From Synechococcales cyanobacterium CNB (lineage in GTDB: Bacteria; Planctomycetota; Phycisphaerae; Phycisphaerales; UBA1924), in assembly GCA_030263455.1 (NCBI GenBank), contig SZOZ01000004.1, positions 124,001-188,000 of the forward strand: DNA of 64,000 bases, written 5' to 3'. Within the stretch, counting starts at the first letter, position 1; every line of letters starts with the position of its first letter. A program made the translations under genes and the position numbers. Positions 7,739-18,101 of this stretch are shown here, one piece after another. The notes beneath the pieces are model-generated. The model was given only the letters and a program-made list of their open reading frames with translations, made no database searches and was not told the origin of the DNA.

Positions 7739-10180
7739 TCACCGATCCCCCCGATGATCCTTCTTCCGCTTGTCGCGTGATTTGCTCTTCTGGCTGCGTC
7801 GCTGCGCGCCCGTCATGCCCTTGAAGCCCGCGCCCTTGCCCGCGCCCAGCCCGCCCCACTGCCCTTCCGAGCCGAGCTTCAGGCCGACTTTCTTCGCCTT
7901 GCCGCCTGCCCGTGACGCCGGGTCGTCGATCACCAGATCCATCTGCCGCTTGGCGAGGTCCACGGCGGCGACGCGCACCGTCACCAGGTCGCCCATGTTG
8001 AACGAGCGACCGCTGTTCGCGTCCACGAGCGCGCCCGTGCGCTGATCGATGCGCCAGCGCGGCGGCTGGTTCGACCGCGTCACGTCGCCCGGCAGGTCCT
8101 CCGCCTTCACCATGCCGTCCGCGAGGAACTTGCTCAGTTGCACGTAGACGCCGCGCGGCGAGACGCCCGTCACCACGCCGTCGAACGCCTCGCCGACGTG
8201 CTCCGACATCAGTTGCAGCACGAGGAACTGCCGCAGCGCCCGCTCGGCTTCCTCGGCGTTCTCCTCGGTCTGGGTGCAACGCCGCCCGATCTGCACGAGT
8301 TCATCGGTCGTCGGCAGCGCCTCGCGCAACTCGCGTCCCAGTTCGTGCCGCTGCTTCTCGCTCTTCGGCCGGTCCTGGCCGTTGTTCGTGCGTTTCAGGT
8401 ATTCCGCCATCGCGCGGTGCAGCGTCAGGTCCGGGTATCGGCGGATCGGGCTGGTGAAGTGGGCGTAGGCCGTGCTTGCCAGCGCGAAGTGCCCGACCAG
8501 CGCGGGCGAGTACTCTGCCTTCGTCAGCGTCCTCAGGACGGCCATGTGCACCGCCCGCGCTGCCGCCGTACCGCGCGTCGCGTTCAGCAGCCCTTGCAGC
8601 TCCTCCCGCGTCGGGTGCCGCGGCACGGTGAACCCGGCCACCTTCGCCGCTTTCTGCAGTTCGGCGGACTCGTTGGGCGTCGGCTCCGGATGCGTCCTGC
8701 GCAGGATCGGTACGTTCAGGTCCTCGAACAGCCTCGCCAGCACCTCGTTCGCCTCCACCATGAACATCTCGATGATGGTGTGCGTGAAGGCGTCGTCCTC
8801 GCGCTCCGCGTCGATCACGCGCCCGTTCTCGTCGAAGATCAGCACGACCTCCGGCAGTTCCAGCGAGATCATCCCCTTGCGCTCGCGCCGGCCACGGATC
8901 GCCCGGGCGCACGCGTCCATCTCCCGCAGCGCCGCGAGCAGTTCCGGGGTGTAGTTCGGCTCGGTCCTCGCGTGCTTCTTCGCCTCTTCCTCGTCGCCGT
9001 CGATCAACGCCTGCGCCTCCAAGTACGTCAGCCGCTTCGCCGAGCGGATAAGCGTCTGCGCCACTCCGCTCGCCGTCATGTTCCCGTCCCGGTCGTAGCG
9101 CATGAACGCGCTCTTCGTGAAGCGCGGCACGCCCTCCTGCAGCGAGCAGATGCCGTTCGAGAGCACCTCCGGCAGCATCGGGATCACCAGCCGCGGCAGG
9201 TAGACGGAGTTGCCGCGCTCGCGTGCCTCCGCGTCGAGCGCGGAGCCAGGCTCGATGAAGTGCGCCACGTCGGCGATGTGCACGCCCAGTTCCCACCCGT
9301 CGCCCACACGCTCGATCGAGATCGCATCGTCGTAGTCCTTCGCGTCCGGCGGATCGATGGTGATGATGAACCGCCCGGTCAGGTCGTCACGGCCCTGCAG
9401 CTTTTGCCCCCCCTCCCACGCGGCGATCTGGCTGTCGAATCGCCGCGTGGCCCGCCGCGCCTGCTCGACGCAGGCCTCCGGGAACTCGCCCGGCAGGTTG
9501 TACGCGGCGATGACCGCCTGCGTCTCGACATCCGGCCTGCCCGCCTCGCCAAGCACGCGGCTGATGACGCCCTCGGCCAGCGCATCGCCCTGCGGATACT
9601 CCACCACGTCCACGACGACCTTGTCGCCCGACTTGACGTTCTTCGACTCGGCGTCGCGCACCACGATCGGGCGGCGCATCTCGCGCCCGTCCGGCTGCAC
9701 CAGCCACAGCGGCCCCTGCCGGAACACCTCGCCCGTGAAGCACGCCCGACGCCGCTCCAGCACCTCGACCACGACGCCGGTGAACTGCGGCTCCCCGCCC
9801 CCCTCGCGGCGTTCGCGCCGCTTGTCGCGTTCGACCTCGACGCGCACGCGATCGCCGCTGAGCGCGTCGAGCGTCGCGCCCGGCGGGATGAAGACGTCCC
9901 CCTCGCGCCGCCGCACGTCAGGCTCGACGAACCCGAACCCCCGGTCGGTGCCGCGGAACGTGCCGACGATCTCCCCTCCCGCCGACGCCAGTGACGGCAG
10001 GCGCACGCGCCCGCGATCGTCCACCTCGATCGTCCCCGCCTCGACCAGCCGCTCGACCTCTTCGGCGAAGGTGTGTGCATCTTCGACGCGCAGTTCCTCC
10101 GCGAGCGCCTCAACCGTTTTCGGCGTGTAGTCCTCGTGCTCGAGGTGCTGGAGCAGCCGCCGTTCGTGGCGAAGTGACAT
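7739..10180 (-). CDS. rnr: Ribonuclease R
   Basis: An 813-residue RNB-family 3'-5' exoribonuclease that degrades structured RNA. Order of domains: an N-terminal winged helix (KTVEALAEELRVEDA), OB cold-shock domains (GTFRGTDRGFGFVEPD), the RNB catalytic core with TIDPPDAKDYDDAIS holding the metal-binding Asp residues, the conserved HFTSPIRRYPDL segment, and a C-terminal S1 domain (GVVTGVSPRGVYVQLSKFL), then a basic tail ending in KSKSRDKRKKDHRGDR. Length fits the family. It starts at ATG 10180. The last codons overlap a partial copy of the AACCGCTCCCTCAC repeat unit also seen at 18.1 kb. Confidence 0.96.
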   Translation of the reverse strand: MSLRHERRLLQHLEHEDYTPKTVEALAEELRVEDAHTFAEEVERLVEAGTIEVDDRGRVRLPSLASAGGEIVGTFRGTDRGFGFVEPDVRRREGDVFIPPGATLDALSGDRVRVEVERDKRRERREGGGEPQFTGVVVEVLERRRACFTGEVFRQGPLWLVQPDGREMRRPIVVRDAESKNVKSGDKVVVDVVEYPQGDALAEGVISRVLGEAGRPDVETQAVIAAYNLPGEFPEACVEQARRATRRFDSQIAAWEGGQKLQGRDDLTGRFIITIDPPDAKDYDDAISIERVGDGWELGVHIADVAHFIEPGSALDAEARERGNSVYLPRLVIPMLPEVLSNGICSLQEGVPRFTKSAFMRYDRDGNMTASGVAQTLIRSAKRLTYLEAQALIDGDEEEAKKHARTEPNYTPELLAALREMDACARAIRGRRERKGMISLELPEVVLIFDENGRVIDAEREDDAFTHTIIEMFMVEANEVLARLFEDLNVPILRRTHPEPTPNESAELQKAAKVAGFTVPRHPTREELQGLLNATRGTAAARAVHMAVLRTLTKAEYSPALVGHFALASTAYAHFTSPIRRYPDLTLHRAMAEYLKRTNNGQDRPKSEKQRHELGRELREALPTTDELVQIGRRCTQTEENAEEAERALRQFLVLQLMSEHVGEAFDGVVTGVSPRGVYVQLSKFLADGMVKAEDLPGDVTRSNQPPRWRIDQRTGALVDANSGRSFNMGDLVTVRVAAVDLAKRQMDLVIDDPASRAGGKAKKVGLKLGSEGQWGGLGAGKGAGFKGMTGAQRRSQKSKSRDKRKKDHRGDR

Positions 10181-10242
10181 GGTTCCGCCTTGCGCCCAGG
10201 CCGGGTTGCTTCCCGGAACGACGCCTTCCTTCCCGCCCGGGG

Positions 10243-10261
10243 CGGGGCCTTCCAGGCCCCG
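10243..10261. other. GC hairpin between the NDUFA9-like gene and rnr
   Basis: A perfect 8-base-pair stem (CGGGGCCT/AGGCCCCG) with a three-base loop, in the 94-base gap between two genes on the minus strand. There is no T-run after it in either direction, so it may be a weak terminator, a processing signal or a transcript stabiliser. Confidence 0.45.
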
Positions 10262-10274
10262 GTACGCCCCATCA

Positions 10275-11252
10275 TCACATGGCGCCAGCGTACCCCGCGA
10301 ACGCCTCGCGGAAGGGCACCGGCTCGAACCCGAGGTGCACTCTCGCCTTATGCGGCCGCGCCACGCTGTCCTCCTGGGCCATCAACGCCATTCCCGCGTC
10401 GAAAGGAAGCAGCTGCCCCAGCCCAACCGCTCCCAGCGCGCGCGCCTTCGCCGCCGCGATCGGTGCTGGCAACCCGACGCAGCGCAGGCCCGGCTTCGCA
10501 TCAGGCACGTGCTCGCGCACGAACCTGAGCATCTCCGGCCAGGTCACCGTCTCCGGACCCGTCAGGTTGTAGACCTCGCCCACCGCCTCCGGACGCTCGA
10601 GCGAGTCGCACACCGCTCGCGCCACGTCCTCCACCCACACCGGCTGCACGCGCGCCGATTCGAACTTCGGGCGCAGGGGCGAAGAACCCGGCACGACTCG
10701 CGTGAAGTACGGCATGAACACAAACGGCGCTGCACGTCCCGTCACCCACGCCCGCATCTGCCGCGTCAGTTCGCCCGCCTGCCCGTGGATCAGGCCCGGC
10801 CGCAGGATCGTCCACGCCAGCCCGGACGCCCGGACGATCCGCTCGCCCTCCGCCTTGGACCGCTGATACTCCGTCGCCGCCTCTTCGTGGACGCCCAGGG
10901 CGGAAATCTGCACGAATCGCGACACGCCCCCCCCGGCGGCCGCCTCGCAGAGCGCTCGCGTCGCCTGAACGTGGAGCCGCCGGAACGTCTCGCCGCCCGG
11001 CCGCTCTCGGATGATGCCGATGCAGTTGACCGCCGCGCTCGAACCGCGCATCAGTTCCGCCGCGACGCCCGGACCCAGCACATCGCCCTGAACAACGTCG
11101 AGATTGTCGTGCGTGGGCAGCGCGACACGCGCCTTGGCCGGATCGCGCGCCAGCGCTCGCACGCTCCACCCGCGCCCGAGCAAGGCTCGCACCACGGACC
11201 GCCCAACGAACCCCGTCGCCCCGCTGACCGATGCTGTTCTCGACGCTCCCAT
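10275..11252 (-). CDS. NDUFA9-like NAD(P)-binding protein (atypical short-chain dehydrogenase)
   Basis: A 326-residue extended SDR/NmrA-type protein. The dinucleotide motif is SVSGATGFVGRSVVRAL, followed by ARDPAKA, VVQGDVLGP and VNCIGI, then a YQRSK segment in place of the classic YxxxK, and LRPGLIHG. This pattern is that of the complex I NDUFA9-like subfamily, whose bacterial members are of uncertain function (possibly sugar-nucleotide or quinone-related chemistry). The ATG at 11252 places the motif at residue 7; the frame extends further upstream but that region is the shared promoter gap with the divergent ABC gene. Confidence 0.8.
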   Translation of the reverse strand: MGASRTASVSGATGFVGRSVVRALLGRGWSVRALARDPAKARVALPTHDNLDVVQGDVLGPGVAAELMRGSSAAVNCIGIIRERPGGETFRRLHVQATRALCEAAAGGGVSRFVQISALGVHEEAATEYQRSKAEGERIVRASGLAWTILRPGLIHGQAGELTRQMRAWVTGRAAPFVFMPYFTRVVPGSSPLRPKFESARVQPVWVEDVARAVCDSLERPEAVGEVYNLTGPETVTWPEMLRFVREHVPDAKPGLRCVGLPAPIAAAKARALGAVGLGQLLPFDAGMALMAQEDSVARPHKARVHLGFEPVPFREAFAGYAGAM

Positions 11253-11346
11253 GCTGCCCTCGTGCCGACGCTCTCGGCGTGCGGCCAGTGTAGGGGACAC
11301 CCCAACATCCTGCCATGCACCCCCCATCCACCCTCTACCATGCGTC

Positions 11347-12153
11347 ATGGCGTTGGCCGCGGAGAGTGTCTCGTTCGCCTACCGGCGCGGCCGGCCTGTG
11401 CTGCGCGACCTTAGCCTCCGCTTCGAGCCGGGCACGGTCACCGCCGTCGTCGGCCCCAACGGCGCGGGCAAGACGACGCTGCTGCGGGTGTTGCTCGGCC
11501 TGCGCGAGCCTGATGCGGGGCGCGTCATGCTCGATGCCCGCTCGGTCGCGGGCCTCTCCGCACGCGAGCGGGCCGCCCGCATGGCCTACGTGCCGCAGCG
11601 AAGCCGCATGGCCTTCGCGTTCACCGTGCGTGAGGTCGTCCGGCACGCTCGCTTCGCTACGCCCGACGAACGAACGCAGGAAGCCGCCGATGCCGCGATG
11701 GGCGACGTGGGCATCGCGGCCCTGGCCGACGAGCCGTTCGAACGCCTGAGCGCGGGGCAGCAGCAGCGGACGCTCATCGCCCGTGCGATCGCGCAGTTGT
11801 CCGCGCCCTGCCGCGAGGGCGTGACCCGCGTCCTCGCCGCGGACGAGCCGCTCAGCGCTCTCGATCCGAAGCACGCTCTGGAAGCCGTCTCGCTCATCCG
11901 GTCGCTCGTGGCGCGCGGTCCCGCGCTCTCGGCCGTCATCGTGCTGCACGACCTCACTGCAGCCCTGCGTTTCGCCGATCGCGCCGCCCTCCTCGACGGC
12001 ACGGGCCGACTCGTAGCGCTGGGCCCGGCGAACGAAACGCTCACCCCTGATACGCTTGCCGGCGTCTTCGGCGTGCGCTTCGCCCGCGTTCGGGGCGACG
12101 GGTGCGAGGGCCTGCTCCCGACTGCTTCCCCTCCCGAGGCCGCGACGGTGTAG
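11347..12153 (+). CDS. ABC transporter ATP-binding protein (siderophore/B12-type)
   Basis: A 268-residue ABC ATPase with Walker A GPNGAGKTT, Q-loop YVPQRSRMAF, signature LSAGQQQR, Walker B LAADEPLSALD and the switch His in VLHDLTAAL. The overall pattern resembles FecE/BtuD/HmuV importers of iron chelates or cobalamin. The permease and binding protein expected beside it are absent in the window: neighbours are an NDUFA9-like gene (divergent) and a membrane coiled-coil protein starting nine bases downstream. The ligand therefore cannot be assigned. Start ATG 11347. Confidence 0.85.
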   Translation: MALAAESVSFAYRRGRPVLRDLSLRFEPGTVTAVVGPNGAGKTTLLRVLLGLREPDAGRVMLDARSVAGLSARERAARMAYVPQRSRMAFAFTVREVVRHARFATPDERTQEAADAAMGDVGIAALADEPFERLSAGQQQRTLIARAIAQLSAPCREGVTRVLAADEPLSALDPKHALEAVSLIRSLVARGPALSAVIVLHDLTAALRFADRAALLDGTGRLVALGPANETLTPDTLAGVFGVRFARVRGDGCEGLLPTASPPEAATV

Positions 12154-12162
12154 GATGCTCGC

Positions 12163-12915
12163 GTGGGACAGTACATCCAGTACATCTTCCTGATCCTGTT
12201 CATCGGCGGCCCGGTCCTGCAATGGATCATCCGCAAACTGAACGAGCAGGCCCAGGCCCGCAAGCTCGAACAACTGCGCCAGCAGGCACGTGCGGAGATG
12301 CTCCGCACCGGCCGCGACCCGGACGCGGAGGCACGCCGACAGGCGGAGGAGGAGCGTCAGCGTGCGATCCAGCAGCAGGAGGAGATAGCCGCGCGACGCC
12401 AGGCTCAACTCGAGGAACTCCGCCGCCGCCAGGCCGAGGCCCGGCAGCGTCGCACCGCGCCGCAACGGCCGCAGCCGACGATCGCGCCGCCGACACCGCG
12501 TGGCCCTGCCCAGCGTGGCCCCGTGCCGCAGCGCGGTCCCGTCGTAGCGCCGGCGCCGGCGCAGTCGCAGACCGCTCGGCCGCCGCAGGCCGCTCGCATT
12601 CCAACTCCTCAGCAACAGGAATCGCAACGGGCCGCGCGTCGCGCTGCGGAAGCGGAAGCCGCGAAGCGTGCCCAGCAGGCACGTCTTGCCGAGGCGGCTC
12701 GCCAGCGTGCCGCGGCCGCGAGACCGTCCCGGCAGGCCGCCCCGGCTCTGCGTGAGAGCGCCGAGCAACCGGAGCAGCCCGTGCCGCGCCGTTCCGCTGC
12801 CGCCGTCGTGCTGCCGACGACGCCCCCGGGGTGGCGAAGCGCGTTCGTGATGCAGGAGATTCTGAGGCCCCCCATGGCCCTTCGCGTGGAGCCGGGGCCG
12901 TTCGACCCGCTCTGA
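12163..12915 (+). CDS. Membrane-anchored Ala/Arg/Gln-rich coiled-coil protein
   Basis: A 250-residue protein of unknown function. It opens with one transmembrane helix (IQYIFLILFIGGPVLQWII), then a long charged helix predicted as coiled coil (residues about 30-95, repeated EEERQRA/QQQEEIAARRQAQLEE), a Pro-rich low-complexity part, another Ala/Arg-rich helix (residues 150-200) and a short ordered C-terminus (RSAFVMQEILRPPMALR). Start is GTG at 12163, nine bases after the ABC gene stop, suggesting co-transcription. Confidence 0.65.
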   Translation: MGQYIQYIFLILFIGGPVLQWIIRKLNEQAQARKLEQLRQQARAEMLRTGRDPDAEARRQAEEERQRAIQQQEEIAARRQAQLEELRRRQAEARQRRTAPQRPQPTIAPPTPRGPAQRGPVPQRGPVVAPAPAQSQTARPPQAARIPTPQQQESQRAARRAAEAEAAKRAQQARLAEAARQRAAAARPSRQAAPALRESAEQPEQPVPRRSAAAVVLPTTPPGWRSAFVMQEILRPPMALRVEPGPFDPL

Positions 12916-12946
12916 CCGTTCCGAGCCTCGCTTGTATCATCCCTCC

Positions 12947-13777
12947 ATGCCTGACCGGCGCGCGATGATCGTGGTGCTCGTCCCTGCTGCCGCGGCGGTC
13001 GTCCTGCTGTCCGGCTGCGAGACGCCCGAGGAGCTGCGCGGCGCCAAGAGTCTGCTCCAGGTCGCCCAGCCCATCACGCCCGAGCAGGCAGCAAGGATGG
13101 CGATCGACCCCTACGACGCCGACAACCGCTACCGGGGGACGATGCTGCTCGCGAACAGCTGGTTCGGGGGCGAGGCCGTGTATGTCGATCTGTACGCTGA
13201 CCACCTTGACGACGAGGACGCGAACGTCCGCGTGGCCGCCGTGCGCGCCATCGGCATCCACGGCTCGCCGGACCACGTGCCCAAGGTTGTCGCCCTGATG
13301 AGCGACGCGGACGATCGCGTCCGCCTCGAAGCGGCCCGCACGCTCCAGAGGCTGCACAACCCCGTCGCCATCGGCCCGCTGATCGACCACGTCCGCGAGC
13401 CTGAGCCGACCCGTGGCGTCTTCGACGGCGAGACCGACGCCCGCGTCCGCGCCGAGTCCGCCCATGCTCTCGGGCAATACGCCGATCCGCGCGTGCTTCA
13501 GCCCCTTATCGCCGCGCTCGACGACCGGAACCTTGCTGTGAACACCGCCGCGCTGCACGCGCTGCGCACGCTCACTGGTGAGGACCACGGCTTCGACCGC
13601 CGCGCCTGGTTGAAGTGGTTCAACCAGACCCCCAGCCCGTTTGCCGGCCGCACGGCCTACATCTATCCCGCGTTCCATCGCGACCGCACGCTCATCGAGT
13701 TCCTCCCCTTCGTCCCCCCGCCGCCGAACGAGCCGGAGTCCACGCCCGTCGGCATGCGCCCCGTCGAAGCCCGATAA
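12947..13777 (+). CDS. HEAT-repeat lipoprotein
   Basis: A 276-residue predicted lipoprotein: signal VVLVPAAAAVVLL followed by lipobox LSGC. The mature protein carries at least three PBS-lyase/HEAT-like helical repeats: HLDDEDANVRVAAVRAIG, LMSDADDRVRLEAARTL and ALDDRNLAVNTAALHALR, plus an intervening ARVRAESAHALGQYAD repeat. Such repeats mediate protein-protein contacts; the partner is unknown. ATG 12947 is used; the frame also opens at a TTG five codons earlier. Confidence 0.75.
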   Translation: MPDRRAMIVVLVPAAAAVVLLSGCETPEELRGAKSLLQVAQPITPEQAARMAIDPYDADNRYRGTMLLANSWFGGEAVYVDLYADHLDDEDANVRVAAVRAIGIHGSPDHVPKVVALMSDADDRVRLEAARTLQRLHNPVAIGPLIDHVREPEPTRGVFDGETDARVRAESAHALGQYADPRVLQPLIAALDDRNLAVNTAALHALRTLTGEDHGFDRRAWLKWFNQTPSPFAGRTAYIYPAFHRDRTLIEFLPFVPPPPNEPESTPVGMRPVEAR

Positions 13778-13814
13778 GCCAACGATTCATCCGATGACGA
13801 GCCGCAACCTCCAG

Positions 13815-13852
13815 GGAGTGGTTCTCCGCGCGGTTCCCGTTCAAACCACTCC
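13815..13852 (+). terminator. Possible terminator hairpin after the HEAT lipoprotein gene
   Basis: Nine-base arms GGAGTGGTT (13815-13823) and AACCACTCC (13844-13852) pair perfectly around a 20-base loop in the gap between two plus-strand genes. No T-run follows, so the terminator reading is tentative. Confidence 0.35.
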
Positions 13853-13909
13853 AGCATCCCGCCGATACCCACTTCAGGCGCGGTCGCCGCGCCGACGAGG
13901 GAGGACCGA

Positions 13910-14896
13910 GTGCGCGCAGTCCGTTCCGATGGCCGCCTCGTCTCGCTCGACCGAGCCGCACGCGAGCCGTCGCCCGCAGCCGGCGAGGCCCTGATTCGCC
14001 CGCTCCGGATCGGTATCGGCGCGGCCGACATGCACGCTTTCCGCAACCCGGCCGCATTCACCGGCATCCTCGGTCACGAAGCCGTCGGCGTCGTCGAGCG
14101 TGTGAACCCTCTTCCCGGCCGCGAGGACCATCGCAAGTTCGAGGGCGCGCGTGTCGTCTGCTCGCCCACGGTCGTCTGCGGCCGGTGCTCGCTCTGCCGG
14201 GCCGGCCTGAGCAACCATTGCCGCGAGCGCACCGTCATGGGCCTTGCCGGCCGCGACGGCTGCCTCGCCGACCGTTTCACGCTTCCAGTTGCAAACCTCT
14301 TCGCAGTGCCCGATTCCATCGACGACGAGGCGGCCGTTTTCGCCGAGCCGCTCGGTTCGGTCCTGCACGCGGGCCTGCTCGCTCCGATCGAGAGCAAGAC
14401 CTATGTGACCGTCCTCGGCGACGGCCCTGTCGCCCTGCTCGCCGCACAGGTCATGGCCCGGCGCAATGCCAGCGTCCGACTCCTCGGCCGCCACCCCGAC
14501 CACTTCGGCCTGTGCGAGAAATGGGGCGTCAAGCACCGGCACATGGACGAGGCCGGACGCCGCCAGGATCAGGACATCGTGCTCGACTGCACCGGCACCG
14601 CGGCGGGCCTGGACCTCGCGCTCCAGTTCGTCCGCCCACGGGGCACGGTCATCCTCAAGGCCCCCCCCACCGGCACTGGCCCCGCACCCGGCCTCGACCC
14701 CGCACGCATCATCGACGCCGAACTGCAACTCCTCGGCTCGCGCGGCTCGCGCATCGCGGACGCGCTGCTCGAACTCGAAGCCGGCCGCGTCGACGTCGTC
14801 AGCCTCATCACCCGCCGCTTCCGCCTCGACGACGCCCTCAACGCCTTCGCAGCCGCGCAGGAACCGGGCCAGGTGAAGGTGCTCGTCGAAGTGTGA
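13910..14896 (+). CDS. Zinc-type medium-chain dehydrogenase/reductase with altered zinc site
   Basis: A 328-residue MDR-family alcohol/polyol dehydrogenase-like protein. The structural zinc site is complete (VVCGRCSLCRAGLSNHC, four Cys). Of the catalytic zinc ligands GHE is present (ILGHEAVGVV) and a Glu in VFAEPLGS, but the first ligand, normally Cys in GICGTDLH, is Ala in IGIGAADMHAF. The Rossmann segment is weak (VTVLGDGPVALLAAQVMA). NAD(P)-dependent oxidation of an alcohol is the family reaction; the altered site leaves catalysis uncertain. Start is GTG 13910 behind GGGAGGA. Confidence 0.8.
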   Translation: MRAVRSDGRLVSLDRAAREPSPAAGEALIRPLRIGIGAADMHAFRNPAAFTGILGHEAVGVVERVNPLPGREDHRKFEGARVVCSPTVVCGRCSLCRAGLSNHCRERTVMGLAGRDGCLADRFTLPVANLFAVPDSIDDEAAVFAEPLGSVLHAGLLAPIESKTYVTVLGDGPVALLAAQVMARRNASVRLLGRHPDHFGLCEKWGVKHRHMDEAGRRQDQDIVLDCTGTAAGLDLALQFVRPRGTVILKAPPTGTGPAPGLDPARIIDAELQLLGSRGSRIADALLELEAGRVDVVSLITRRFRLDDALNAFAAAQEPGQVKVLVEV

Positions 14897-15009
14897 TCGC
14901 AGCACAATCCGATGACGCCCAACGGGCCGCGGCCGCGAGGGAGCGGCCTGGATCACCAACACTCACACCCCACCTGCTCACGCACGCGGTTCGTTCAGTC
15001 CTCGCACCA

Positions 15010-17958
15010 TCACGCGTGCGCGTCGACCGGTGGGCAGGTGCAGACCAGGTTCCGATCGCCGTACGGATTGTCGATCCGTGCCACCGCGGGCCAGAACTTC
15101 CGCTCGCGCAGCCACGGCGCGGGGAAAGCCGCCTGCTCCCGGGTGTAGGCGTGTTTCCACTCGTCCGCCGCCACCATCACCATGGTGTGCGGCGCGTGGC
15201 GCAGCGGGTTGTCCTCGCGGCTCGCCCGCCCCTCCTCGACCGCCCGGATCTCCTCGCGGATCGAGATCATCGCGTCGCAGAAGCGGTCCAGTTCGGCCTT
15301 GCTCTCGCTCTCGGTCGGCTCGATCATCAGCGTACCAGGCACCGGGAAACTCATCGTCGGCGCGTGGAAGCCGTAGTCCATGAGCCGCTTGGCCACGTCC
15401 TCCGCCTTCACGCCCGCCGATTTCTCGAACGGGCGCAGGTCGAGGATGAACTCGTGCGCCACGCGACCGTTGCGCCCGCGATAGACGATCGCGTAGTGAT
15501 CTTCGAGCCGCCTGGCCATGTAGTTCGCGTTCAGGATCGCCACCTGCGTTGCGCGTCGCAGACCTTCCTCCCCCATGAGCGCGATGTAGACCCACGGGAT
15601 GGTCAGGATGCTCGGGCTGCCCCACGGAGCCGCGCTCACCGCGCCGATCGCCCTCGACCCCACCCCGCCCGCCGCCGTGCTGCCTTGTCCGAACGGGCGG
15701 ACGACCGGGTGCCCCGGCAGGAACGGCGCGAGGTGCTTCGCCACACAGATGGGCCCCATCCCCGGCCCGCCGCCGCCGTGCGGGATGCAGAACGTCTTGT
15801 GCAGGTTCAGGTGGCAGACGTCCGCGCCGTAGTCTCCGGGCCGGCAGAGCCCGACCTGCGCGTTCATGTTCGCGCCGTCGAGGTACACCTGCCCGCCGAA
15901 CTCGTGCACGATCGCGCACAGGTCCGTGATGCCCTCCTCGAACACGCCGTGTGTGCTCGGGTACGTCACCATGAGCGCGGCCAGCGTCTCGCGGTGCTGC
16001 TCGGCCTTCGCCCGCAGGTCCGCGAGGTCCACGTTGCCGTTCGCGTCGCACTTCACGACCACGACGCGCATCCCGGCGATGACCGCGCTGGCCGGGTTCG
16101 TCCCGTGGGCCGAGGCCGGGATCAGGCACACGTCCCGCCTGCCCTCGCCGCGCGACTCGTGCCACGCCCGGATGACGAGCAGCCCCGCGTACTCGCCCTG
16201 CGACCCCGCGTTGGGCTGGAGGCTCACGGCCGCGAAGCCGGTGATCTCGGCGAGCCACGCTTCGAGGTCTGCGAAGAGCCGCGCATACCCGCGGGCCTGC
16301 TCGGCGGGGGCGAACGGGTGCATCGCGCCGAACTCCGCCCATGTCACGGGGATCATCTCGGCCGTCGCGTTCAGCTTCATGGTGCACGAGCCGAGCGGGA
16401 TCATCGAGTGCGCCAGGCTCAGGTCGCGCCCCTGCAGGCGGTAGATGTACCGCAGCATCTCCGTCTCGCTGTGGTACGAGTTGAACACCGGGTGCGTCAT
16501 GTACGGGGTCGTCCGCTTGAACGCCGCCGGCATCGCCGCCCGCGCCGACGCGGCCGCGCCGTCCAGGACGCGCGCGTCGCCGCCGAACGCCTCGACCAGC
16601 CCGGCGAGCAGGGCGCGGTCCGCCGTCTCGTCCAGCGTCACGCCCAGCGTGCCGTCGCCGAAATCGCGCAGATTGATGCGCCGCTCGCGCGCCGCCCGCG
16701 CCACCTCCGCCGCCGATCGCCCGTGCGGCCGCACCCGCAGCGTGTCGAAGACCAGATCCTTCCCGATCTCGTGCCCCAGCCCGAGCAACGCGGTCCGAAG
16801 CGTCTGCGTCAGCCCGTGGACCCGCTCCGCGATGCGCCGCAGCCCGTCCGGCCCGTGGTACACGCCGTAGAACGCCGACATGATCGCCAGCAGGGCCTGG
16901 GCGGTGCAGATGTTGCTGGTCGCCCGCTCGCGCTTGATGTGCTGCTCTCGCGTCTGGATGGCCATGCGGTACGCCGGGTTCCCGAGCGCGTCGCGCGAGA
17001 CGCCGATGATCCGTCCCGGCATCCGTCGCACGTGCTCCTCGCGGGTCGCCATGTACGCCGCGTGCGGTCCGCCGAACCCCATCGGCACCCCGAACCGCTG
17101 CGCGCTCCCGACCGCGATGTCGGCGCCCCACTCGCCCGGCGGCCGGATCAGCGTCAGCGCGAGCGGGTCGGCTGACGCCACGACCAGCGCGCCCACCGCG
17201 TGCGCTTGCCGCGCGAGCGACTCATAGCACTCGATCCGCCCGTCGGTCGTGGGCACCTGCACGAGCACGCCGCACTCCTCGCCGCGGAACTCGAACGATT
17301 CGGGCGAGCCGACCACGACCGTCACGCCCATCGAAGCGGCCCGAGTGCGCACGACCTCGACCGTCTGCGGGTGGCAATCGTCAGCGACGAGAAACCGCGT
17401 CCGCTGGCGGTCGTGCGCGGCGAAGCACATCGCCATGGCCTCGGCCGCCGCCGTCGCCTCGTCGAGCAGCGACGCCCCGGCCACAGGCAGGCCCGTCAGG
17501 TCCGCGATCATCGTCTGGAAGTTCAGCAGCGCTTCGAGCCTGCCTTGCGAAATCTCCGCCTGGTAGGGCGTGTACTGGGTGTACCACCCCGGATTCTCGA
17601 GCACGTTGCGCAGGATCACCGGCGGCACGATGCAATCGTGGTATCCCATCCCGATGCACGACCGGAAGATGGTGTTGCCCGCGGCGATCGTCCGCAGCCG
17701 TTCGATCGCGTCGCGCTCGCCGATCCCGCCTGCCCCCTCAAGCCGCAGCGGCTTGCGTGCCCGGATCGACGCCGGCACCGTCGCGTCCGTGAGGTCGTCG
17801 AGCGAGCCGTACCCCAGCGTGCTGAGCATCTCGGCGACCTCGACCTCCGAAGGCCCGAGGTGCCGACGGGGGAACGTGTCCAATGCATCAAAGACCGACC
17901 GACCGCCCATGCCCGGGCCGGCCGCCCGCGCTTCCGTACCTGCTCGCGTCGCGTTCAT
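15010..17958 (-). CDS. gcvP: Glycine dehydrogenase (decarboxylating), P protein
   Basis: The PLP-dependent P protein of the glycine cleavage system: it decarboxylates glycine and passes the aminomethyl group to lipoyl-GcvH. The 982-residue length shows the fused (alpha-beta) form. The N-terminus has [17 protein letters not shown], the first half [17 protein letters not shown] and [17 protein letters not shown]; the PLP lysine is in [18 protein letters not shown] in the second half; [11 protein letters not shown] is also typical. ATG 17958 is supported by family length; an upstream extension would enter the REP-like sequence. No gcvT or gcvH gene is in this window, and I see no glycine riboswitch upstream. 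Confidence 0.96.
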   Translation of the reverse strand: MNATRAGTEARAAGPGMGGRSVFDALDTFPRRHLGPSEVEVAEMLSTLGYGSLDDLTDATVPASIRARKPLRLEGAGGIGERDAIERLRTIAAGNTIFRSCIGMGYHDCIVPPVILRNVLENPGWYTQYTPYQAEISQGRLEALLNFQTMIADLTGLPVAGASLLDEATAAAEAMAMCFAAHDRQRTRFLVADDCHPQTVEVVRTRAASMGVTVVVGSPESFEFRGEECGVLVQVPTTDGRIECYESLARQAHAVGALVVASADPLALTLIRPPGEWGADIAVGSAQRFGVPMGFGGPHAAYMATREEHVRRMPGRIIGVSRDALGNPAYRMAIQTREQHIKRERATSNICTAQALLAIMSAFYGVYHGPDGLRRIAERVHGLTQTLRTALLGLGHEIGKDLVFDTLRVRPHGRSAAEVARAARERRINLRDFGDGTLGVTLDETADRALLAGLVEAFGGDARVLDGAAASARAAMPAAFKRTTPYMTHPVFNSYHSETEMLRYIYRLQGRDLSLAHSMIPLGSCTMKLNATAEMIPVTWAEFGAMHPFAPAEQARGYARLFADLEAWLAEITGFAAVSLQPNAGSQGEYAGLLVIRAWHESRGEGRRDVCLIPASAHGTNPASAVIAGMRVVVVKCDANGNVDLADLRAKAEQHRETLAALMVTYPSTHGVFEEGITDLCAIVHEFGGQVYLDGANMNAQVGLCRPGDYGADVCHLNLHKTFCIPHGGGGPGMGPICVAKHLAPFLPGHPVVRPFGQGSTAAGGVGSRAIGAVSAAPWGSPSILTIPWVYIALMGEEGLRRATQVAILNANYMARRLEDHYAIVYRGRNGRVAHEFILDLRPFEKSAGVKAEDVAKRLMDYGFHAPTMSFPVPGTLMIEPTESESKAELDRFCDAMISIREEIRAVEEGRASREDNPLRHAPHTMVMVAADEWKHAYTREQAAFPAPWLRERKFWPAVARIDNPYGDRNLVCTCPPVDAHA

Positions 17959-18101
17959 CAGACGGGTTTCCCCTGGTGGGATGGCTGCCTCGCCCGATCC
18001 GTAGCCGCCGACAGCGTGCGGCCAAGGCCGGGCGGCAGAGTCTAGGACACACCCGGTAAACCATCGAACCTCGACCGACGAGCCGCGACCACGAGACTCC
18101 A

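Noticed and set aside
12405-13678. Minus-strand frames opposite the coiled-coil and HEAT genes
   Set aside because: Low-complexity Ala/Arg/Gly shadows, while the plus strand has lipobox, membrane helix and repeats.
15030-17175. Long open frames antisense or out of frame to gcvP
   Set aside because: Arg/Pro/His-rich composition typical of high-GC shadow frames; gcvP motifs are all in the other frame.
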